A stretch of 64,000 nucleotides of DNA from Malaciobacter halophilus (GTDB taxonomy: Bacteria; Campylobacterota; Campylobacteria; Campylobacterales; Arcobacteraceae), in assembly GCF_002837275.1 (NCBI RefSeq), contig NZ_NXIF01000027.1:84430-148429 (forward strand), given 5' to 3'. The stretch's first letter is position 1. Each line of letters begins with the position of its first letter. The notes beneath the pieces were generated by a model. It saw only the letters and a program-made list of their open reading frames with translations. It had not been told where the DNA came from and made no database searches. Positions 51,585 to 60,679 of the stretch are shown piece by piece. The translations under genes and the position numbers were made by a program.

Positions 51585-53682
51585 AAAATTAGTTTTTATA
51601 TGTTTGGTTGCACTATGTACTTCAGTAGGTGCAAAAGAGGTAAAAGATAATAAGTTTCAAATTGTTGCTAATAAAGTTGATAGTGAAAATAATGTAATAA
51701 CTGCATATGGTGATGTTGTGATTTTTTCATCAAGCTACTATGCAAGTGCTCAAAAAGTAATTTATAATAAAAAAGATGAAACATTTGAGTTTTTTGATGA
51801 TGTTTTGATAATTAAAGATAATCAAATTCAAACTCAAAGTGATTATGCATTTTTAGATAATAAAACAAATGCACTTTTTCAAAAACCTACTTTAATTTTT
51901 GAAGGAGATACAAATCTTTGGATTAACTCTGAAAAATCTAATAAAAAAGAGGAGTTAGTAACTTTAGAGAAATCTATATTATCAAGTTGTGATTGTGAAG
52001 ACCCTGACTGGAGTATTAAGGTTTCTAGTGCTGAATATAACTCTGAAACTAAATGGCTACACACTTTTAATACTAGACTTTATATAAAAGATATTCCAAT
52101 TTTATATACACCTTATTTTGGTTTTTCAACTGATAGAACTAGAAGAACTGGTCTATTAATTCCTACTGTTGGTTATGGAAGTGACGAAGGGTTTTTATAT
52201 TCACAACCAATTTATATTGCTCCTGCACCAAATTATGATATTGAATTAATTCCTCAATATAAAGCAAGAAGAGGTAAAGGATTAAACACATATTTTAGAT
52301 ATGCAGATTCAGAAAACTCAATTTTAAAACTTAGTGCAGGGATGTTTAAAGAAGATAGTGACTACTTTTTAGAAAATCAATTAGAAAATCAGAATCATTA
52401 TGGTTGGAGTATTGATTATGAAAGAAATAGACTATTTTCTAAGGGTGATTCTCAAGATGGACTATTTGTAGATGCTTCATGGCTTAGTGATATTGAATAC
52501 AGAAATTTAGAACCTATTAGCACAATTGATGAAGATAATGAAAAGAAAGTTGAGTCAAAAATTAATTATTTTTATAATAGTTCAAAATATTATACTGGAC
52601 TGTACTTTAGGTACTATTTAGATACATCAAAAGAGTCTAATAAAGATACAATGCAAGAGTTACCACAAGCGCACTTTCACAAATACTCAGAACCAATCTT
52701 TTTAGATAATTTATTATATTCAACTGATGTAAGATATACAAATCATTATAGAGAAGAAGGAATTACAGCTAATAGATATGATATAAATATCCCAATATCT
52801 TACTCTTTATCTTTTTTTGATGACTATTTACAATTGACTTTAAAAAATGAAACAGTTATTAATCATTTAAAATATGATGATAGTAATTTAGATTATGAAG
52901 ATGGTACTTTTATTGAAAATATTACTAGCTTAGGACTTAGTACAGATTTGATTAAACCTTATGAAAACTTTTTACATACTGTTAATTTGGGTGCTGATTA
53001 TATTGATGCTAAAACAATAGAAGATGATGGAGATTTATTTAGTATAAATAATAATACATCTGAATTAAGTTTCTTCCCTGTTTCTAAAACTAAAAGAAGT
53101 CTTTTATTAAGTTTAAATCAATCGTTGTATGATAGAGATAATTTAAAACAAATAGTAAACCACAAATTAAAACAATCAATTATTTTTGATGAGTTTAATG
53201 ATCCAAAACTACAAAATATGGAAAATGAAATAGTATATAATTACTTTTTAGGAACTTTATCAAATAAAGTAATATATAGTCACTTAGATAATACTTTTAT
53301 TGAGAACTCAACTTCTTTTTCATTAAATTACAATGATTTTACTTTAAGGCTAGGATACTATATGTCTAAAGATACTCCAAACTCTGGAAAAGAAGATTTA
53401 GAATCATATAGAGCTGATATGCAGTATAAAATTTCAAGAGATTATAGTATTGGATATTATACAAACTATAATTTAGAAGAGAATATGAGAACAAAACAGG
53501 GACTAAGATTTTCTATAAATGATAGTTGTTGGAATTTAGATTTTAAATTTGAAAAAGAGATGGAAGCAAGCTCTAGTAAGCTTTATGATAGAAAAGAGCA
53601 AGATGTTTTATATGTTCAATTTTTATTAAAACCAATTGGTGGTTTACAACAAGAGTATAACTTAAGAAAAAAAGAGAGATAA
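51577..53682 (+). CDS. lptD: LPS-assembly protein LptD
   Basis: Outer-membrane barrel that inserts lipopolysaccharide, with LptE. A signal peptide (MFKKLVFICLVALCTSVGA) precedes the OstA/jellyroll domain (about residues 25-150; FQIVANKVDSENNVITAYGD) and the barrel domain, with YTPYFGFSTDRTRRTGLLIP as a conserved family segment. Cys residues occur in SSCDCEDPDW and later in INDSCWNLDF, which could form the plug-barrel disulfides. About 701 residues. The ATG at 51577 overlaps the RDD gene by 8 bases. Confidence 0.93.
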   Translation: MFKKLVFICLVALCTSVGAKEVKDNKFQIVANKVDSENNVITAYGDVVIFSSSYYASAQKVIYNKKDETFEFFDDVLIIKDNQIQTQSDYAFLDNKTNALFQKPTLIFEGDTNLWINSEKSNKKEELVTLEKSILSSCDCEDPDWSIKVSSAEYNSETKWLHTFNTRLYIKDIPILYTPYFGFSTDRTRRTGLLIPTVGYGSDEGFLYSQPIYIAPAPNYDIELIPQYKARRGKGLNTYFRYADSENSILKLSAGMFKEDSDYFLENQLENQNHYGWSIDYERNRLFSKGDSQDGLFVDASWLSDIEYRNLEPISTIDEDNEKKVESKINYFYNSSKYYTGLYFRYYLDTSKESNKDTMQELPQAHFHKYSEPIFLDNLLYSTDVRYTNHYREEGITANRYDINIPISYSLSFFDDYLQLTLKNETVINHLKYDDSNLDYEDGTFIENITSLGLSTDLIKPYENFLHTVNLGADYIDAKTIEDDGDLFSINNNTSELSFFPVSKTKRSLLLSLNQSLYDRDNLKQIVNHKLKQSIIFDEFNDPKLQNMENEIVYNYFLGTLSNKVIYSHLDNTFIENSTSFSLNYNDFTLRLGYYMSKDTPNSGKEDLESYRADMQYKISRDYSIGYYTNYNLEENMRTKQGLRFSINDSCWNLDFKFEKEMEASSSKLYDRKEQDVLYVQFLLKPIGGLQQEYNLRKKER

Positions 53683-53687
53683 AATAG

Positions 53688-54335
53688 ATGCAAAATGATG
53701 AGCAAATATATTTCAAAAATAGAGATGTAGCTGCTTTTAGATTACTTGATGTATTACCTATTGATAGTATGAAACTTGAAGATTGGACAGTTTTTGCTAC
53801 TTCATATGGAGGAGTTCCTATTGCAAAAATCATAGCAAATAGATTAGAATCAAATTTTGATTTACTGCTTTCAAGTAAAATAATGGCTCCAAATAATGAA
53901 GATTGTGAAATTGCTATTGTTACAGAATCAGAAGAGGTAGTAATACATGAAGAGTTAGCAAAATCATTTGAAATTAGTTTAGATTTTATTTTCGCAAAAT
54001 CTAAACAAGTTTACGATAATGAATTAATGAAAACAGTTAAATTGTATAGACAAGATGCAAGAATAGAGGAATTAACTAATAAAAATGTATTATTAGTTGA
54101 TGAAGGGTTAAATACAGGACTTACTATGATGGCTTGTATTAAAACAGCAATTAATTTAGGAGCAAAGTCGGTATCTGTTGCTACACCAATTTTACCAAGT
54201 GCAACAGTACCAACTATTGAAACAATTGCTGATGATTTATATTATGTAAAAAAACTTGATCATTTTGTATTTATTGATTTTTATTATGATAAGTTAGAAA
54301 ATATAGATTTTGAAGATGTAAAAAATATTAAATAA
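53688..54335 (+). CDS. Phosphoribosyltransferase-domain protein
   Basis: Type I PRTase fold. VFATSYGGVPIAKIIANRL is the pyrophosphate loop and NVLLVDEGLNTGLTMMACI is the PRPP-binding loop, with the acidic pair DE before a GLNTG variant of the usual G-x-T-G. Acceptor base unknown; such standalone domains are often near pnp or lptD in this phylum and may act in nucleotide salvage or regulation. 215 residues. ATG 5 bases after lptD and 9 bases before pnp, so it is inside that operon. Confidence 0.82.
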   Translation: MQNDEQIYFKNRDVAAFRLLDVLPIDSMKLEDWTVFATSYGGVPIAKIIANRLESNFDLLLSSKIMAPNNEDCEIAIVTESEEVVIHEELAKSFEISLDFIFAKSKQVYDNELMKTVKLYRQDARIEELTNKNVLLVDEGLNTGLTMMACIKTAINLGAKSVSVATPILPSATVPTIETIADDLYYVKKLDHFVFIDFYYDKLENIDFEDVKNIK

Positions 54336-54344
54336 AGGAAAAGT

Positions 54345-56525
54345 ATGTCAACAGTTTGTGAGTTTGAATTAAATGGGAAAGAAGAGATATTTGAATTTGA
54401 TAAAGTAGCAAAACAGTCAAATGGATCTGTTTTAGCAAAATTAGGAAATGCAGTAGTTTTAGCAACAGTAGTAAGTGAGTTTGATAACCCAGTTGAGGAG
54501 GATTTTACTCCATTAACTGTTCAATATGTTGAAAAAACTTATGCTGCTGCTAAACTTCCTGGAGGATTTATAAAAAGAGAAGCAAAACCAAGTGAATTTG
54601 AAACACTAACTTCAAGGGTTATAGATAGAAGTTTAAGACCACTTTTTCCAAAAGGTTATGTATATCCTACAACTATTACTGTTATTGTTTTAAGTGCTGA
54701 TAAAGATGTTGATTTACAAGTATTAAGTCTAAATGCAGCAAGTGCTGCTTTATATACTTCAAACTTACCAATTAAAAAATCTGTTGCTGGTGTTAGAATC
54801 GGAAAGGTTGATGGGGATTTTGTTATTAATCCAACATCTAATCAATTAGAAGAGTCAACATTAGATTTATATGTAGCTGGTTCAAAAGAAGAATTATTAA
54901 TGATTGAAATGAAATCTATTTCAAGTGAAGAGATGGTTGAAGTTGATATAGAAGCATTTACTAAAATTCATAAAACAAATGAAATGAGTGAAGATGAATT
55001 AGTAGAAGCAATTGCTTTAGCTCAAAGAGTATTAAATGATGTTAATACTACATATGAAAATGGTTTTGAATCGGTTTCAAAAGAGCCAAAAAATGTTGAA
55101 CTTGTTGAGTTTACTATTGATGAAGCAATAATTACTAATGTAAGAAATAATTACACTTCTAATGTTAAAGAAGCTATTAAAAAACTTGCAAAAAGTGAAA
55201 GAGCAGTTGAATTAAAAGAGGTTGCAAAACTTATTCTTGATAAAGAGTATAGTGATGATGAGAATATAACTTTTGCAGAAGTTTATGAAGCTGTTTCTAT
55301 TATTAAAAGAGAAATTGTAAGAAAAATGATTGTTGAAGAGAAAGTAAGAGCTGATGGAAGAGGGTTAAGAGATGTAAGACCTATTAATATAGATACAAAT
55401 ATTCTTCCTTCTACACACTCGTCTTGTCTTTTTACAAGAGGTGAAACACAAGCTTTAGTTGTAGGTACAATTGCTGGACCAAAAGATGGACAAATGTATG
55501 AAGTTTTAACAGATAAATCTACATCTATGGAAAATTTTATGGTACACTATAACTTTCCAGGTTTTTCTGTTGGTGAAGCAAAACCTATGTTTGGAGTAGG
55601 AAGAAGAGAGTTAGGTCATGGTAACTTAGCAAAAAAAGCTTTAGAGTCTACAATTGATAAAGATTTTAGTGAAACAATAAGATTAGTATCTGAAATTCTT
55701 GAATCAAATGGTTCTTCATCAATGGCAACAGTTTGTGGAGGTTCTTTAGCTCTTAAAGCTGCTGGTATTCCAGTATCAAATCTTGTTGCAGGTGTTGCAA
55801 TGGGTATGGTTGTTGAAGGAGATAAATATTCAGTATTAACTGATATTATGGGACTTGAAGATCATGATGGCGATATGGATTTTAAAGTTGCTGGTACAAG
55901 TGAAGGAATTACAGCATTGCAAATGGACATTAAATTAGGTGGAATTGAATTATCTGTATTAAAAGAGGCGTTACTACAAGCAAAAGAGGGTAGAATGCAT
56001 ATTTTAGGACTTATGGAAGAAGCTGCTAGCGAAATTGTACCAAGTGACGCACTTCCTTTAGTTGAGCAGTTTGCAATTGATCCAAGCAAAATTATGGTTA
56101 TTATTGGTAAAGCTGGTTCAACTATAAAAGAGATTATAGAAAGATTCTCTGTTTCAATTGACTTAGATAGAGATAGTGGAAATGTAAAAGTTAGTGGAGA
56201 GAATAAACAAAATGTTCTTGATGCTTGTGAGCATATTAAGACAATTTCTAATAATGCAGCTTCAAAAAAAGAAAGTGGCAAAAATGTTGATTTTGGTAAG
56301 CTTTACTCAGCAGAAGAAGTACTTGATGGAAAAGTAGAAAGAATTACAGATTTTGGTGCATTTATATCTTTACCAAAAGGTGGAGAAGGCCTACTACACA
56401 TATCTAAGATATCAAAAGAGAGAGTTAAAAATGTATCTGATGTACTAAGTGTAGGACAAGAAGTAAAAATTAAAGTTTTAAATGTGAAGAAAGATAGAAT
56501 AGAATTAGCTTCAACACTTTTATAA
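54345..56525 (+). CDS. pnp: Polyribonucleotide nucleotidyltransferase (PNPase)
   Basis: Phosphorolytic 3'-5' exoribonuclease. Two RNase PH domains (about residues 10-210 and 330-540): FTPLTVQYVEKTYAAAKLPG with FIKREAKPSE, and SSCLFTRGETQALVVGT, FSVGEAKPMFGVGRRELGHG, DIMGLEDHDGDMDFKVAGT. Then a KH domain (IMVIIGKAGSTIKEIIERF) and an S1 domain (DGKVERITDFGAFISLPKGG). 726 residues, family length. ATG after AAAGGAAAAGT. The last gene of the purD-pnp run. Confidence 0.96.
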   Translation: MSTVCEFELNGKEEIFEFDKVAKQSNGSVLAKLGNAVVLATVVSEFDNPVEEDFTPLTVQYVEKTYAAAKLPGGFIKREAKPSEFETLTSRVIDRSLRPLFPKGYVYPTTITVIVLSADKDVDLQVLSLNAASAALYTSNLPIKKSVAGVRIGKVDGDFVINPTSNQLEESTLDLYVAGSKEELLMIEMKSISSEEMVEVDIEAFTKIHKTNEMSEDELVEAIALAQRVLNDVNTTYENGFESVSKEPKNVELVEFTIDEAIITNVRNNYTSNVKEAIKKLAKSERAVELKEVAKLILDKEYSDDENITFAEVYEAVSIIKREIVRKMIVEEKVRADGRGLRDVRPINIDTNILPSTHSSCLFTRGETQALVVGTIAGPKDGQMYEVLTDKSTSMENFMVHYNFPGFSVGEAKPMFGVGRRELGHGNLAKKALESTIDKDFSETIRLVSEILESNGSSSMATVCGGSLALKAAGIPVSNLVAGVAMGMVVEGDKYSVLTDIMGLEDHDGDMDFKVAGTSEGITALQMDIKLGGIELSVLKEALLQAKEGRMHILGLMEEAASEIVPSDALPLVEQFAIDPSKIMVIIGKAGSTIKEIIERFSVSIDLDRDSGNVKVSGENKQNVLDACEHIKTISNNAASKKESGKNVDFGKLYSAEEVLDGKVERITDFGAFISLPKGGEGLLHISKISKERVKNVSDVLSVGQEVKIKVLNVKKDRIELASTLL

Positions 56526-56605
56526 AAATTTTAATACTAAATTAATACTTCTTTAGTTAAGATATAAAAAATAATATTTATTTACAAGAGAACAAGGGGT
56601 TTTTT

Positions 56606-56974
56606 ATGGCTAAGCTTTTAATAGTAGATGACTCAACAATGTTAAGAGATATGTTGAATTATGCACTTAATGAAGGTGGTTACAATGATGTAACAGAGGC
56701 AATTGACGGCGTTGATGGGTTAGAAAAAGCTAAAGCTTCAATGTATGATTTAATTATTACTGATGTAAATATGCCAAATATGGACGGACTTACATTAATA
56801 ACTGAATTAAGAAAGTTGTCACAGTATGCAAATAAACCAATATTAGTACTTACAACTGAAAGAAGCGATGAAATGAAAGCTAAAGGTAAAGCAGCAGGAG
56901 CTACAGGTTGGATTGTAAAACCTTTTGTTCCAGATCAATTGTTAAAAGCAGTTAACATAGTATTAAGTAGATAA
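56606..56974 (+). CDS. cheY: CheY-like single-domain response regulator
   Basis: Carries the chemotaxis phosphoryl signal to the flagellar motor, or acts as a phosphate sink. Acidic pocket in LIVDDSTMLR (D8, D9), phospho-acceptor D53 in IITDVNMPNMDG, Thr in VLTTERSDE, and K105 in WIVKPF. 122 residues with no output domain. ATG after AACAAGGGGTTTTTT. First gene of the operon cheY-cheA-cheR-cheD-cheB, with a -10-like TATAAA upstream near 56562. Confidence 0.92.
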   Translation: MAKLLIVDDSTMLRDMLNYALNEGGYNDVTEAIDGVDGLEKAKASMYDLIITDVNMPNMDGLTLITELRKLSQYANKPILVLTTERSDEMKAKGKAAGATGWIVKPFVPDQLLKAVNIVLSR

Positions 56975-57000
56975 TATATAAAAGTAAAAAAGGATAAGTC

Positions 57001-59133
57001 ATGTCTGGTTTTGATATATCTAAATATAGAGAAATGTTTGTAGAAGAAGCTGTTGAGCTTTTTGAATCTGCAGATAACGTTCTATTAGAAGCTGAAACAA
57101 ATGGAACATTAACAGATGAACAAATGGGTCAGCTGTTTAGAGATGTACATACTTTAAAAGGAAGTGGTGCATCAGTTGAATTAAATTTCTTTGCAGAGTT
57201 TACACATGATGTAGAAAACATGATGGATAAACTAAGAAATCATGAAATAGAGTTTAAACCAGAAATGGCAGGTACTCTTATAGATGGTTTAGACGTAATG
57301 AGAGAACTACTTGATCTTGAAGTAGCAGAAGATTTAGATAGAGACACTTTTGAAGATATGACTACATCTTTATTAAAAGATATTAGAGCTTATATAAATG
57401 CAGAAGAAGTATCATCAACAAATGAAGCTTCAAATACTACACAAGCTTCACAAGTAGAAACGCCAACTGAAAACATTAAAAAAGAAGTTGATGATGAATC
57501 TTTAACTGATAATATTGGTTTTTTTGAAGATAATCTAAATGAACAAAGAGATCATAAAACATATGGAATTTTTGCAGATGATGATTTAGATGAAGAGAAT
57601 ACTCCTTATGGATTTTTTGATGATGATTTAAATGAAACTGCAAAATTAAGTATGGATGATAATTCATCTCAAAGTATTTATGAAGATGATGAAGAAAATT
57701 TTGGATTTTTTGATGAAATGCCAGCAATTACTCCCGATGCAGAACTTAAAACAAATGATGTTAAACAAGAAGTAAAAAAAGAAGAACCAATTAAACCTCA
57801 AAATAAAGAAGAAGTAAAAGAAGTAAAAAAAGAAGAAGCAGCAAAAGCTCCTGTGACAGCTAATAAACCAGTTGCAGATAAAAAAGCAAGACCTGAAAGA
57901 GCTAAAAAAACTTCAGCTAATAATAATATTAGAGTAAATCTTGATAAAATTGATTTACTTATGAATAATGTTGGGGATTTAGTTATTACAAATGCAATGT
58001 TAACTCAATTTTCAAGTTCTATTGAAGAAGCAAAAACAAGAAATGCTGTTTTAGAAAGACTAGAATTATTAGAAAGACATATTAGAGATATGCAAGACTC
58101 TATTATGAGTATTAGAATGGTTCCTATGGAATCTATTTATTCAAAATTCCCTAAAGTTGTAAGAGATATTTCAAGAAAACTTGGTAAAAAAGTTGCATTT
58201 AAACATTATGGTGATGGTGTTGAGATTGATAAAGCTATGATTGAAGGATTAACTGATCCTTTAATGCACATTATTAGAAACTCTTTAGACCATGGATTAG
58301 AAACTCCAGATGAAAGAGTTCAAAATGGTAAAAGTGAAACAGGTTCAATTACTATTTCAGCTGAACAAGCTAATGGTCAAATGATTATTACTATTAAAGA
58401 TGATGGTAGAGGAATTGATGCAGAAAAAGTAGCTTTAAAAGCTTTAGAAAATGGGCAAATTGATAACAATCAGTTTGAATCAATGACTGATAATGATAAA
58501 GCAATGCTAGTTTTTGGTGCAGGTGTTACTACAGCTAAAGAGATTACTGATATTTCAGGTCGTGGAGTTGGAATGGATGTTGTAAAAACAAACATTCAAA
58601 AATTAGGTGGGGCAATAAAACTTGATACAGAAAAAGGTTATGGAACAAATATAACTATTATGTTACCTTTAACACTTGCTATTCTTGATGGATTAGATAT
58701 TGCTGTTGGAGATCAAAAATATATCTTACCTTTAAGTTCTATTGTTGAATCATTACAACCAACTTCAGATATGATTAAAAAGATTGGTGATGGAACACAA
58801 GACTTATTAATGTTAAGAGAAGAGTTTATTCCAGTTGTAAGACTGCATAATTTATTTGGAATAGAGCCAACTTTTGACAAACTTGAAGATGGAATGCTTA
58901 TTGTTGTAAAATCAGGAAATACTAAAGTAGCTATTTCTATAGATGAGTTCTTAAATCAACATCAAGTTGTTGTAAAACCTCTTGATAAAAATTTTAGAAG
59001 TGTTGATGGAATAGGTGCAGCAACAGTAAGAGGTGATGGAAGTATTGGACTAATCTTAGATGTTTTAGGAATTATTAATGCTCAAATCAAAATAGAAAAA
59101 GACATAAATGCTTCTAAAAGAAAAGCATCATAG
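57001..59133 (+). CDS. cheA: Chemotaxis histidine kinase CheA
   Basis: Autophosphorylating kinase of the chemoreceptor array. HPt domain (about 1-130) with H50 in FRDVHTLKGSGAS; a long acidic then Lys-rich linker (about 135-305) in place of a classical P2 domain, containing four copies of a GFF-type motif; dimerisation domain (NLDKIDLLMNNVGDLVITNA); ATPase with IIRNSLDHGLETPDERV, IKDDGRGID and SGRGVGMDVVKTNIQ; and a CheW-like C-terminal domain (ILPLSSIVESLQP). 710 residues. Unlike the CheA of Campylobacter and Helicobacter, there is no C-terminal receiver domain. Confidence 0.96.
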   Translation: MSGFDISKYREMFVEEAVELFESADNVLLEAETNGTLTDEQMGQLFRDVHTLKGSGASVELNFFAEFTHDVENMMDKLRNHEIEFKPEMAGTLIDGLDVMRELLDLEVAEDLDRDTFEDMTTSLLKDIRAYINAEEVSSTNEASNTTQASQVETPTENIKKEVDDESLTDNIGFFEDNLNEQRDHKTYGIFADDDLDEENTPYGFFDDDLNETAKLSMDDNSSQSIYEDDEENFGFFDEMPAITPDAELKTNDVKQEVKKEEPIKPQNKEEVKEVKKEEAAKAPVTANKPVADKKARPERAKKTSANNNIRVNLDKIDLLMNNVGDLVITNAMLTQFSSSIEEAKTRNAVLERLELLERHIRDMQDSIMSIRMVPMESIYSKFPKVVRDISRKLGKKVAFKHYGDGVEIDKAMIEGLTDPLMHIIRNSLDHGLETPDERVQNGKSETGSITISAEQANGQMIITIKDDGRGIDAEKVALKALENGQIDNNQFESMTDNDKAMLVFGAGVTTAKEITDISGRGVGMDVVKTNIQKLGGAIKLDTEKGYGTNITIMLPLTLAILDGLDIAVGDQKYILPLSSIVESLQPTSDMIKKIGDGTQDLLMLREEFIPVVRLHNLFGIEPTFDKLEDGMLIVVKSGNTKVAISIDEFLNQHQVVVKPLDKNFRSVDGIGAATVRGDGSIGLILDVLGIINAQIKIEKDINASKRKAS
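57514..57717 (+). repeat. Four degenerate copies of a GFF(D/E)xDLNE motif in the CheA linker
   Basis: Residues 172-181 read IGFFEDNLNE, 188-198 YGIFADDDLDE, 203-212 YGFFDDDLNE and 234-239 FGFFDE. They lie in a disordered acidic stretch between the HPt and dimerisation domains, where other CheA proteins carry the CheY/CheB-docking P2 domain. Confidence 0.75.
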
Positions 59134-59139
59134 AAGACA

Positions 59140-59985
59140 ATGAATGATACAAAGCATTTACACGAAAGAGTAAAAAAAATTCTTTATTCTTTGACTGGTA
59201 TTACACTAGCAGAGAATAAAGATATTATGATAGCAAATAGGCTACATAAATTAAAAAGAGATACAAAATTTACTGGTGGAGATCTTGAAGATCTTTTAGA
59301 TGCAATAGAAGAGGGTAATAACACTACAGAGTTTATAAACTCATTCACAACAAATAAGACACATTTTTTTAGAGAATGTTTTCATTTTGAAGATTTAAGA
59401 GATAGAGTGCTCCCACAATTTGCTAATAGTGGTAGACAAATAAAAATGTATTGTTCTGCTTCTTCAACAGGAGAAGAACCTTATTCGATGGCTATGACAG
59501 TTATGGAAGCAAAAGAACATTTAGGTAAAAATATAAATGCATCAATTTTAGCTACTGATATTGATACAAATGTATTACAGTATGCAGCAAATGGTGTGTA
59601 TAGATTTTCTAAATCTTCAAAAGAGTTTCCAGAGTGGATAAAACCACCAAAGTATTTTAAAAGAAGAGTACAAAAGAATCTTGCAAATGAAGAGATTCTT
59701 ATAAAAATTAAAGATGAACTTAAAAAGATGATTACATTTAAAGTTATGAATTTAAATGATTCATCTTATCCTTATGAAAAAGAGGAGTTTGACGTAATTT
59801 TTTGTAGAAATGTATTAATCTATTTTTCAGTGGAGGATCAAAATAAAATTCTAAAAAAACTGTTTTCTCATTTAAAAATAGGAGGAACATTATATTTAGG
59901 ACATTCCGAAAATCCACATGATTTAATCAATTATGTTCAAAGAATTGGGCAAAATATTTTTATTAAGACTAAGGATGCATATTGA
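59140..59985 (+). CDS. cheR: Chemotaxis protein methyltransferase CheR
   Basis: Methylates glutamates on chemoreceptors with S-adenosylmethionine. N-terminal helical domain (about 1-80), then SFTTNKTHFFRECFHFEDL, the SAM loop KMYCSASSTGEEPYSMAMTV, ILATDIDTNVLQYAANGVY and FDVIFCRNVLIYFS. 281 residues. No pentapeptide-binding insertion is obvious. ATG 6 bases after the cheA stop; its stop overlaps the cheD TTG start. Confidence 0.95.
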   Translation: MNDTKHLHERVKKILYSLTGITLAENKDIMIANRLHKLKRDTKFTGGDLEDLLDAIEEGNNTTEFINSFTTNKTHFFRECFHFEDLRDRVLPQFANSGRQIKMYCSASSTGEEPYSMAMTVMEAKEHLGKNINASILATDIDTNVLQYAANGVYRFSKSSKEFPEWIKPPKYFKRRVQKNLANEEILIKIKDELKKMITFKVMNLNDSSYPYEKEEFDVIFCRNVLIYFSVEDQNKILKKLFSHLKIGGTLYLGHSENPHDLINYVQRIGQNIFIKTKDAY

Positions 59986-60668
59986 TTTTAATAGGCCATA
60001 AAGATGGAAGTATTGAAAGAGCTTCAAATTCAAGATTCAACCAAAAAGTAAAAGGGTTTAATACTCATACAATAATAGGTGGTGAGTTTGCAGTTGGAAA
60101 AGATAGTGATGATATTGCTTTTAAAACTTTACTTGGGTCTTGTGTTGCTATTATGTTCTATGATAAAGTTCAAAAAATAAAAGGGATGAATCACTTTTTA
60201 CTTCCATCTACAAAAAATTCAAATGAAGATATGAAATATGGCTTATATTCTGTAGAGGCAATGCTAAATGAGATGTATAAACTTGGTTGCAAAAAAGAGA
60301 ATATTTCTGCAAAAATATCAGGTGGTGCAGATATTATGCAGCTTACAAATGCTATTCCAAATAGTAGTATTGGGCATCGCAATGTTGAATTTGCAAAAGA
60401 TTTTTGTAAAGCAGAAGGTTTTAAACTTATAAGTGAACACACAAGAGGTGAGCATGGTAGATTAATTTTGTTAGCCAATGATTTTAGTACTTTTATTAAA
60501 GTAACTCAAAAATCTGCAACTGATGCTAAAATTGTTACTGAAGAAAAAGCTCTTCAAACAGAGATTACAAAAGAACCAGTTATTAAAGAGTATGTTGGTG
60601 GTGTTGACTTATTTAATGATGACATTAAGAAAAAAGATGAACCACAAATGGAAATTGAACTATTTTAA
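59982..60668 (+). CDS. cheD: Chemoreceptor glutamine deamidase CheD
   Basis: Deamidates receptor Gln to Glu and, in some bacteria, works with CheC/CheY. The catalytic Cys is in TLLGSCVAIMFYD and the catalytic His in GMNHFLLPS; AKISGGADIM and IGHRNVEFAKDF follow. The first 50 residues and the acidic C-terminal tail (about 180-228, ending DEPQMEIELF) extend the usual 160-residue core. Start is TTG at 59982 after AAGGATGCATA, overlapping the cheR stop by 4 bases. Confidence 0.93.
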   Translation: MILIGHKDGSIERASNSRFNQKVKGFNTHTIIGGEFAVGKDSDDIAFKTLLGSCVAIMFYDKVQKIKGMNHFLLPSTKNSNEDMKYGLYSVEAMLNEMYKLGCKKENISAKISGGADIMQLTNAIPNSSIGHRNVEFAKDFCKAEGFKLISEHTRGEHGRLILLANDFSTFIKVTQKSATDAKIVTEEKALQTEITKEPVIKEYVGGVDLFNDDIKKKDEPQMEIELF

Positions 60669-60679
60669 ATGAGAGTTAA

